From the NCBI GenBank assembly GCA_002391225.1, contig DGRV01000075.1:16252-34236 (forward strand): a DNA stretch of 17,985 bases, written 5' to 3'. Below, piece after piece: positions 13,385-17,985 of this stretch. This DNA is from Christensenella sp. UBA4379 (GTDB lineage Bacteria; Bacillota; Clostridia; Christensenellales; Aristaeellaceae). Made by a program: the position numbers and the translations under genes. Every line of letters begins with the position of its first letter. Positions within the stretch are counted from its first letter, which is position 1. The notes below the pieces were generated by a model, which did no database searches, was not told the DNA's origin, and saw only the letters and a list, made by a program, of their open reading frames with translations.

Positions 13385-14746
13385 ATGAAAAAGAGGATGT
13401 TTTACCTGCTTTTATGGACGTTGGTCCTGGTGATGCTGCCCTGGTGCGCCGCTTTGGCGGAATGGCAGAGCGGCCGCCTGGTCCTGACGCCGGCGGACGC
13501 GGACGAATGGATTCAGACCTTTCTGGGGGATCACCCGGAAGCGCTGGACGGGGCCTGGGCCATGACGGCGCAGATGAAGATGGCCACCCTTTTGTCCGGC
13601 GGCATGAAGGGGCTGGCCCAGTCCCTGGCTTCCCTGGGAAAGGCGGAGCAGATCGGGGCCGCCTATGCCGGGGAACTCAAGGGCTATCAGGTGTTTTACA
13701 TTCCGTGCGTCTTTTCCGTGATGCCGGTGGACCTGATCCTGGTCACGGAGGAGGGGGAAATTGCCGGTCTGCAGACCGGCCCCTATACCGGCGGCCGGGA
13801 AGAAGAGGCGGCTTCGGACAACCTGGAGAGGAAGGCGCTGGCCCTCCCGGTGCCCGCCCTCGGCGGGGAGCTGCCGGGGACGCTGACCCTGCCCAAAGGC
13901 GACGGCCCTTTCTCGGCCGTGGTGCTGCTCCAGGGCTCCGGCCCTAGTGACCGGGACGAAACCATCGGCCAGCTGAAGCCCTTCCGGGATTTGGCGGAGG
14001 GACTGGCCGAGCGGGGGATCGCGGTCTACCGCTTCGATAAGCGGACCTATGAATACGGCGCGGAGCTGGCTGGTAGGAAGGATATTTCGCTGGTGGATGA
14101 AACCATCGAGGACGCCGTTCACGCGGTGCAACTCCTGGCGGGGCAGGAGAAGATCGACCCGGCCCGGATCTATGTGCTCGGCCACAGCCTGGGCGGCAAC
14201 GCCGTGCCCGCCATCGCCCGGGAACTGGAGCAGGTCCATCAGGCGGTCAGCGGCTTCATCATGATGGCCGCCTCGCCCCGGCCGATGGAGGAGCTGATGC
14301 GGGAGCAGTACGACTTCCTCTACTCCCTGCTGCCGCAGGTCACCGCGGAACAGCAGGCGGAAAAGGATGCCCTCTTCGCGGAGCTGGACAGGCTGCGGGG
14401 TCTGGATTCCCTCACCGAAGACGATATGGTTGCGGGCGTCTATTCGTCCTACTGGAAGTGGCTGGCGAATTATGACATCCTGGAGGCCGCCAGGGAAATC
14501 CGGCAGCCCGTCCTGCTGCTGCAGGGGGAAGAAGACTACCAGGTGACCATGACGGACTTTGACATGTGGAAGGAGGCCGTCGGGCAAAAAGAAAACTGGC
14601 GGCTGATCTCCTATCCCGGCCTGACCCATTGCTTTACGGCCGGACAGAAATCGGAGGGCGCCGCCGCGTACGCCCGCCCCGCCAGGGTTGACGAAGGGGT
14701 CCTGCGGGATATTGCAATGTTTATCACGGGAAATAGTGGAAAATAA
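13385..14746 (+). CDS. Secreted alpha/beta hydrolase with DUF3887-like N-terminal domain
   Basis: This encodes 453 residues. A signal peptide occupies about residues 1-25 (KKR, hydrophobic run, ALA before EW). Residues about 30-135 resemble the DUF3887 domain that often precedes secreted hydrolases. The alpha/beta hydrolase domain follows: LLQGSGPSDRDE (oxyanion region), VYRFDKRTYEYG, the nucleophile elbow G266-H-S268-L-G-G, acid D384 (GEEDYQVTM) and H415 (LTHCF). It is probably an esterase or related acyl hydrolase acting outside the cytoplasmic membrane, with unknown substrate. The start is supported by GGGGAGGAAATGCC. It shares orientation, spacing and export with the phosphoesterase before it. 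Confidence 0.9.
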   Translation: MKKRMFYLLLWTLVLVMLPWCAALAEWQSGRLVLTPADADEWIQTFLGDHPEALDGAWAMTAQMKMATLLSGGMKGLAQSLASLGKAEQIGAAYAGELKGYQVFYIPCVFSVMPVDLILVTEEGEIAGLQTGPYTGGREEEAASDNLERKALALPVPALGGELPGTLTLPKGDGPFSAVVLLQGSGPSDRDETIGQLKPFRDLAEGLAERGIAVYRFDKRTYEYGAELAGRKDISLVDETIEDAVHAVQLLAGQEKIDPARIYVLGHSLGGNAVPAIARELEQVHQAVSGFIMMAASPRPMEELMREQYDFLYSLLPQVTAEQQAEKDALFAELDRLRGLDSLTEDDMVAGVYSSYWKWLANYDILEAAREIRQPVLLLQGEEDYQVTMTDFDMWKEAVGQKENWRLISYPGLTHCFTAGQKSEGAAAYARPARVDEGVLRDIAMFITGNSGK

Positions 14747-14812
14747 GCAGCTGCTTTCGCATCATATAGTGTTAGAAGCCGTGTGAAAATCGCATGATAT
14801 TTTGGAAACGAA

Positions 14813-14848
14813 CAGCCCCGGCGCATCTGATCAGGTGCGCTGGGGCTG
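14813..14848. other. 13-bp hairpin between the hydrolase and the LysM gene
   Basis: CAGCCCCGGCGCA (14813-14825) pairs with TGCGCTGGGGCTG (14836-14848) through one G-U pair, and the loop contains CTGATCAG, which is itself palindromic. It lacks a following T-run, so it is only a weak terminator candidate for the hydrolase operon. The 296-base gap (14747-15042) also holds an A/T stem AAAAAT/ATTTTT (14915-14929). I found no clear promoter for the LysM gene in it. Confidence 0.55.
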
Positions 14849-15042
14849 CTGTGCTGTGCGCGGGACCCATGGACAGCGGGAAAGGAAGACGCTGCCAATC
14901 CGGCCTCGCGGTTAAAAAATAAGATTTTTCTTGTTCTTTACTGCCATCTCCCTTAGGCCCTGCGTATCAATAAGTGTCCGGGATGAAACAGAACGCCCGG
15001 TGAAAACAGAAAGAAACGCAAAGCGTAAAGGAGATAAAGACC

Positions 15043-15297
15043 ATGGAAATCAAGGAAATGAACGTGAACGAGCTCAACGTAAACGAAATGGAAGATGTGG
15101 CCGGCGGCGTCGGCGGTTCCCGCAAAGTGCTGCCTGTCAAGAGAAACTGCCTGATCTACCGGATCCAGAAGGGTGACACCCTGAGCTTCCTGGCCAGCAA
15201 CAACAGGACCACCGTCAAGAAGCTGATGGCCCTGAACCCCAGCATCAAGAACGCGAACGACATCACTGCGGGTTATTACATCTACCTGCCTATCTGA
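15043..15297 (+). CDS. Double-glycine-leader LysM peptide
   Basis: This encodes 84 residues. The start follows AAAGGAGATAAAGACC. Residues 11-22, LNVNEMEDVAGG, fit the double-glycine leader of class II bacteriocins at every key position: L at -12, E at -8, hydrophobic M at -7, hydrophobic V at -4, and GG. This predicts cleavage by a C39-peptidase ABC exporter after G22. The mature part would be 62 residues: a short basic linker (SRKVLPVKRN), one cysteine (C36), and one complete LysM domain, about residues 38-83 (IYRIQKGDTLSFLASNN, TVKKLMALNPSIKN, then IYLP). LysM binds N-acetylglucosamine polymers such as peptidoglycan. So it may be a secreted wall-binding peptide, antimicrobial or structural. 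No transporter or immunity gene is in the window. A strong terminator follows. Confidence 0.85.
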   Translation: MEIKEMNVNELNVNEMEDVAGGVGGSRKVLPVKRNCLIYRIQKGDTLSFLASNNRTTVKKLMALNPSIKNANDITAGYYIYLPI

Positions 15298-15331
15298 TAG
15301 AAAAACTAAGAAGTAACGCCTCCTCCTTTTG

Positions 15332-15359
15332 CCGGATTGCGAAAGCAATCCGGTTTTTT
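15332..15359 (+). terminator. Intrinsic terminator after the LysM gene
   Basis: CCGGATTGC (15332-15340) pairs perfectly with GCAATCCGG (15345-15353) around the stable loop GAAA, and six T follow (15354-15359). It ends the plus-strand LysM transcript 34 bases after its stop. Its T-run touches the stop codon of the convergent minus-strand gene. On the minus strand no T-run follows the stem. Confidence 0.92.
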
Positions 15360-16369
15360 CATGTCCGCAGCTTCTCCAGCTCCAGCCAGAACCGGGCGTC
15401 CTCGATCGCTTCCCACAGGGGATAGGGGCTTTCCCCGCCGTTCAGATAGTCGGCCATGTCCAGCAGGAGGGTGGCGATGGCGAATTCGTCCTGCACGGTA
15501 TCCGGGGCGAGCTCGGCGGTCCAGTTCCGCCGCCGGTCCCGCAGGGCCTGGGTGTCGAGGCAGTGGTAGCGTTCGGACAGGACCGGCAGCAGCATTTTCC
15601 GCTGGGGTTGGTTGTCCTCGTCCAGGTAGAGGACGGCGGTGTCCGTCCATTCGCCGCGGCTGCCCCGGACGGTCAGGTGGCGGGAGCGGATGTAGGAGCG
15701 GTATTGCAGGGGAGAAAAATCATAGATCGCCTGCTTTCCGGAGGAAAAGCAGATGATGGCGGCGGTGCGCTCGGCCAGGTCCATCCGCCCGTCATAAAAG
15801 GCCCCGTATCGGGAATCGGTCTGGGCGGCGGGGGCCCGCTGAACGGCCCCGCTTATCGTATAGGTTTCGCCCTGCCTGATCTGCAGCGCGCGGCGGATCA
15901 GGCCGGCGGCGTGATAGTCGTGCAGGAGAGAGATGTACAGGGAAGACGGCGTTCCGATGGTTCCGGCTTCGATCTCCCGCAGGCCGGCGGCCAGGATGGG
16001 CTGGCGCGGGTACTGCTCGCAGCTGACGATCTTTGCCCCCTTCTGCCCAAGGGCCTCTATCTGCTCCAGCTGGGCGTAGGTGGAGGCGACAGGCGTCTCC
16101 GAGACGACGGGAAAGCCACGATTTGCCCATTCCTCGATGACGTCTGCCATGTGCCCCCGGTCCACGGCGACAACGACGAAATCCGGCCGGAAGGAAAGCC
16201 CTTCCGCCAGGGAGGTGGTGGCGGCCGCCCCGGTCCGCTCCGTCATCAGAGCGGCCTTTTCCTGCGAGCGGCAAAGAAACATGGCCCGAAACAGGTCCGG
16301 GTATGTCCGGGCGACCCGCCCGAAATATTCAGCCCGGTAACCGGACCCGACAATCAGATAAGAAAGCAT
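15359..16369 (-). CDS. Gfo/Idh/MocA-family oxidoreductase-like protein
   Basis: This encodes 336 residues. The N-terminal Rossmann domain begins LSYLIVGSGYRAEYFGRVAR (G-x-G-x-x-A at 8-13) and has FRPDFVVVAVDRGHMADVIE where family members bind NAD(P). The C-terminal alpha/beta domain includes AGTIGTPSSLYIS and HDYHAAGLI (150-158). The family normally carries E-K-P after the Rossmann core. Here it is S90-E91-T92-P93, so the usual catalytic lysine is absent. It could use another residue, or bind rather than oxidise a sugar-like ligand. The ATG follows AGGAGGGAATGCCGT, and a strong promoter lies just upstream. The substrate is unknown. Confidence 0.85.
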   Translation of the reverse strand: MLSYLIVGSGYRAEYFGRVARTYPDLFRAMFLCRSQEKAALMTERTGAAATTSLAEGLSFRPDFVVVAVDRGHMADVIEEWANRGFPVVSETPVASTYAQLEQIEALGQKGAKIVSCEQYPRQPILAAGLREIEAGTIGTPSSLYISLLHDYHAAGLIRRALQIRQGETYTISGAVQRAPAAQTDSRYGAFYDGRMDLAERTAAIICFSSGKQAIYDFSPLQYRSYIRSRHLTVRGSRGEWTDTAVLYLDEDNQPQRKMLLPVLSERYHCLDTQALRDRRRNWTAELAPDTVQDEFAIATLLLDMADYLNGGESPYPLWEAIEDARFWLELEKLRT

Positions 16370-16392
16370 ACGGCATTCCCTCCTATGGATTA

Positions 16393-16421
16393 AGAATATG
16401 AAAAGCGGACTTGGTTGTCAA
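16393..16421 (-). promoter_or_regulatory. Sigma-A-type promoter for the oxidoreductase
   Basis: Read on the minus strand, TTGACA (16421-16416) is followed after exactly 17 bases by TATTCT (16398-16393). Predicted transcription starts near 16386, only about 17 bases before the ATG and just ahead of the ribosome binding site (16384-16378). The gene therefore has a very short leader. Confidence 0.85.
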
Positions 16422-16434
16422 GACGCAATATCAA

Positions 16435-16469
16435 CAGAGCGTGCTCACACACCGTGTGAACACGCTCTG
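16435..16469. other. 16-bp hairpin between two minus-strand genes
   Basis: CAGAGCGTGCTCACAC (16435-16450) pairs with GTGTGAACACGCTCTG (16454-16469) with one mismatch and the loop ACC. It sits between the stop of the secreted acidic protein and the promoter of the oxidoreductase. It may terminate the former without a T-run, or act as an operator just upstream of the -35. A second small palindrome, AGGGGGA/TCCCCCT (16494-16508), lies next to it. Confidence 0.6.
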
Positions 16470-16518
16470 GCGCAAATATGCACGTTGGGGTATAGGGGGA
16501 GTCCCCCTTACGACGGCT

Positions 16519-17337
16519 TCAGCCCTGAGAATCTCCGCCCATGAGATCATAAATAAGTTCAATACCATTCTCCCGCTCCAGCAGGATCTTGCCGTTGCTC
16601 ACCTGGGAGAAAATCAGCTCGGTGGGGGTTTCGGGGTCGTTCGGGATCGTTTCCGCGACGTATTCGCCGGCGGCGTTCTTGGTGTAGACGGTCACCTGGC
16701 CGGTCACGGTCAGCTTGCCGGTGGCGGCATCATACAGTCCGTGCATGCTGTATTCGGCGTAGGTATCTTCTCCCTCGTCATGGAGAAACACGTTGTAGCC
16801 GTAATCGTCGCCCTCTTCGGAATCGCACCAGGAGATGTCGGCGTAGGTTTTTCCGTCCTCGCTCTTCCAGAAGCCCTGGAAAGCGCCGATGTTGGCGAAC
16901 TGCAGGTCCGCGCCGTCCTGGCCGCGGCCGTCCTTCCAAAGCAGGAAGCCTTCCTGGTCGATGGTGAAGACGGTGGTCTGGTCCGCGTTGTCGGTTTCCT
17001 GGTATTCAAAGGGGCCGCGCTGGAGGTCGCCGGTCGCCGGGTCCTCGGTGTAGCTGTTCTTCGAGGAGGAGATGGACAGCAGGGCGTCCTGTTCCTCGTT
17101 GTAGGAGCAGGAGTATTCCCACTCGGTGCCCTGATGCTGCTCGGGATCGGAGGACTTGATGTAGACGCGGTAGCCTTCCTCTTCGTAGTGGATTTCCACG
17201 GTCATCCCGAAGATGGCCCAGTTGGTTTCAAACTTCTTTCCGCCTTCGGGCTGCGGGTATTCTTCCGCGCCGGCAGAGACGCACAGCAGCGTCATGGCCA
17301 GGGTGAGGGCCAGGAAAATGCTTACGATCTTTTTCAT
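16519..17337 (-). CDS. Secreted acidic protein of unknown function with internal duplication
   Basis: This encodes 272 residues from the ATG at 17337, which follows GAAAGGAAA by eight bases. Upstream in-frame codons lack a ribosome binding site. Residues 1-24 form a signal peptide (KK, hydrophobic core, SAGA before EE). C19 is not in a lipobox, so it is probably not a lipoprotein. The mature protein is rich in Asp, Glu, Tyr, Ser and Thr, with a beta-strand-like pattern. Residues about 40-135 and 157-260 look duplicated: EGYRVYIKSS, WEYSCSY, TTVFTIDQEGFLLW against YGYNVFLHDE, YAEYSMHG, TELIFSQVSNGKILL. No known enzymatic motif was recognised. The product is probably extracellular or wall-associated, perhaps a binding protein. 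Confidence 0.85.
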   Translation of the reverse strand: MKKIVSIFLALTLAMTLLCVSAGAEEYPQPEGGKKFETNWAIFGMTVEIHYEEEGYRVYIKSSDPEQHQGTEWEYSCSYNEEQDALLSISSSKNSYTEDPATGDLQRGPFEYQETDNADQTTVFTIDQEGFLLWKDGRGQDGADLQFANIGAFQGFWKSEDGKTYADISWCDSEEGDDYGYNVFLHDEGEDTYAEYSMHGLYDAATGKLTVTGQVTVYTKNAAGEYVAETIPNDPETPTELIFSQVSNGKILLERENGIELIYDLMGGDSQG

Positions 17338-17448
17338 TGTATTGGTTTCCTTTCTGTTAATCTTTTGCTTTTTGTTCCTGCCGGAACACTGGTTGATACG
17401 CACGGCGGTGGGCCGGTGGCAGCGGAACGGCAGAATTCAGCTATGATC

Positions 17449-17477
17449 AGATTAACGCATCTAAGAGCGATTGTCAA
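17449..17477 (-). promoter_or_regulatory. Possible promoter for the secreted acidic protein
   Basis: On the minus strand, TTGACA (17477-17472) is followed after 17 bases by TAATCT (17454-17449). The -35 is perfect and the -10 matches only in part. It lies about 110 bases before the start codon. It is back to back with the plus-strand promoter at 17498-17526. Confidence 0.55.
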
Positions 17478-17497
17478 CTGTGGGCTCAAAGGAATCG

Positions 17498-17526
17498 TTG
17501 TCAGCCGACCCGCTCCGTGGTATGAT
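17498..17526 (+). promoter_or_regulatory. Sigma-A-type promoter for the MGMT-like gene
   Basis: TTGTCA (17498-17503), a 17-base spacer, then TATGAT (17521-17526). The predicted start near 17533 gives a leader of about 48 bases before the ATG at 17581. Its -35 lies 20 bases from that of the divergent promoter. Confidence 0.8.
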
Positions 17527-17580
17527 AAAGTACGGGGCCGGAAAAACGGACGGACGGAAAACGGGAAGAAGGCGGCACGG

Positions 17581-17892
17581 ATGAAAAACTCCTTTGAGCA
17601 GATTTATGAGGTGGTCAGGAAAATCCCCATGGGCAGGGTGGCGACCTACGGGCAGATCGCGGCGCTGGCGGGCAACCCGCGCTGGAGCCGGGTGGTGGGC
17701 TACGCCCTGCACGTCAATCCCGAGCCGGGCGTGATTCCTTGTCACCGGGTGGTCAACCGCTTCGGCGAACCGTCTTCGGCCTTTGCCTTTGGCGGGGTCA
17801 ACCGGCAAATCCTGATGCTGGAGGAAGAGGGCGTCCCCGTCGTCGGCGGCAGGGTGGATTTGAGCCGATACCTATGGGACGGGCACATATAG
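17581..17892 (+). CDS. Small MGMT-like protein (alkyltransferase DNA-binding domain) with PCHRV
   Basis: This encodes 103 residues, the isolated C-terminal domain of O6-alkylguanine-DNA alkyltransferases. IPMGRVATYGQIAALAGNPR (15-34) holds the DNA-recognition helix, SRVVGYAL (36-43) the arginine finger, and IPCHRVVN (52-59) the acceptor cysteine C54. Residues 78-84 give LMLEEEGV, where the full enzyme has its active-site glutamate. Atl proteins of similar size have tryptophan instead of this cysteine and cannot transfer alkyl groups. This one keeps it, so it could be either a minimal repair enzyme or a damage-flagging protein. The start is supported by GAAGAAGG eight bases upstream and by a good promoter. 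No upstream N-terminal domain is present. Confidence 0.9.
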   Translation: MKNSFEQIYEVVRKIPMGRVATYGQIAALAGNPRWSRVVGYALHVNPEPGVIPCHRVVNRFGEPSSAFAFGGVNRQILMLEEEGVPVVGGRVDLSRYLWDGHI

Positions 17893-17894
17893 TT

Positions 17895-17985
17895 ATCGCA
17901 TGGGGGTCTTGCGACCCCCCTACGGGACCCCCCGACAGATTTGCCTCTCGCCCTTAACAGGGCTCCCGGGCGGCAAATCCGCAAG
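17895..17985. repeat. Interspersed repeat, copy 2 (reaches window edge)
   Basis: This 91-base block begins three bases after the MGMT-like stop codon. It matches 11823-11912 from ATCGCATGGGGGTC to GGCAAATCCGCAAG. It keeps the GGGGGTC/GACCCCC stem and most of the outer stem (GATTTGCC/GGCAAATC). The inner stem is GCCCT/AGGGC, replacing GTTCC/GGAAC of copy 1. The element may continue beyond the window. Confidence 0.85.

Noticed and set aside
17281..17337. Lipoprotein signal for the secreted acidic protein at C19
   Set aside because: The residues before C19 are T-L-L, lacking the small residue at -1 required by a lipobox, and a good signal peptidase I site (SAGA) follows.
16411..17580. Plus-strand open frame leading into the MGMT-like gene, which would make a 493-residue fusion
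   Set aside because: It is antisense to the secreted acidic protein with its clear signal peptide. The promoter and ribosome binding site just before 17581 fix the real start.
1..17985. CRISPR arrays, tRNA or rRNA genes, integrases or transposases
   Set aside because: I saw no regularly spaced direct repeats, no tRNA-like cloverleaf with the T-loop consensus, and no recombinase domain on either strand; the only repeats are the palindromes and the two-copy 90-base element.

Overview
The window holds the downstream two-thirds of a bacterial S10-spc-alpha ribosomal protein cluster (bases 1 to about 11800), then a short accessory region (about 11800 to 17985). Several traits point to a GC-rich member of the Clostridia (Bacillota), perhaps a gut or rumen lineage. 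These are the gene order secY-adk-map-KOW protein-infA-rpmJ-rpsM-rpsK-rpsD-rpoA-rplQ, strong AGGAGG-type ribosome binding sites, the short zinc form of S14, a Cys4 zinc lid in adenylate kinase, and an L17 with a long insertion. The organism is an inference; no species-specific marker was recognised.

Bases 1-6121 encode L16 (3' part only), L29, S17, L14, L24, L5, S14, S8, L6, L18, S5, L30, L15 and SecY. All are on the plus strand and tightly spaced, so they are probably cotranscribed. A perfect 13-bp palindrome sits between secY and adk. Bases 6233-8349 encode adenylate kinase, methionine aminopeptidase, a small KOW-domain RNA-binding protein, IF-1 and L36. A 410-base non-coding spacer packed with back-to-back perfect hairpins separates L36 from the alpha operon (S13, S11, S4, RNA polymerase alpha, L17; 8760-11750), which ends at a clear intrinsic terminator.

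The accessory part begins with a 335-base non-coding stretch of inverted repeats. It includes a 90-base interspersed repeat that recurs at the right edge of the window (17895-17985). The two copies differ by paired changes that preserve an inner stem. Then come a secreted calcineurin-like phosphoesterase and a secreted DUF3887-type alpha/beta hydrolase, probably one operon. Next is an 84-residue protein that joins a double-glycine secretion leader to a single LysM domain. On the minus strand follow a Gfo/Idh/MocA-like oxidoreductase that lacks the usual EKP lysine and a secreted acidic protein with an internal duplication. Last, on the plus strand, is a small MGMT-like protein that keeps the PCHRV cysteine. 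Two good sigma-A-type promoters and one weaker one serve the last three genes.

The most unusual items are the double-glycine-leader LysM peptide, the hairpin cluster upstream of rpsM, and the covarying interspersed repeat.
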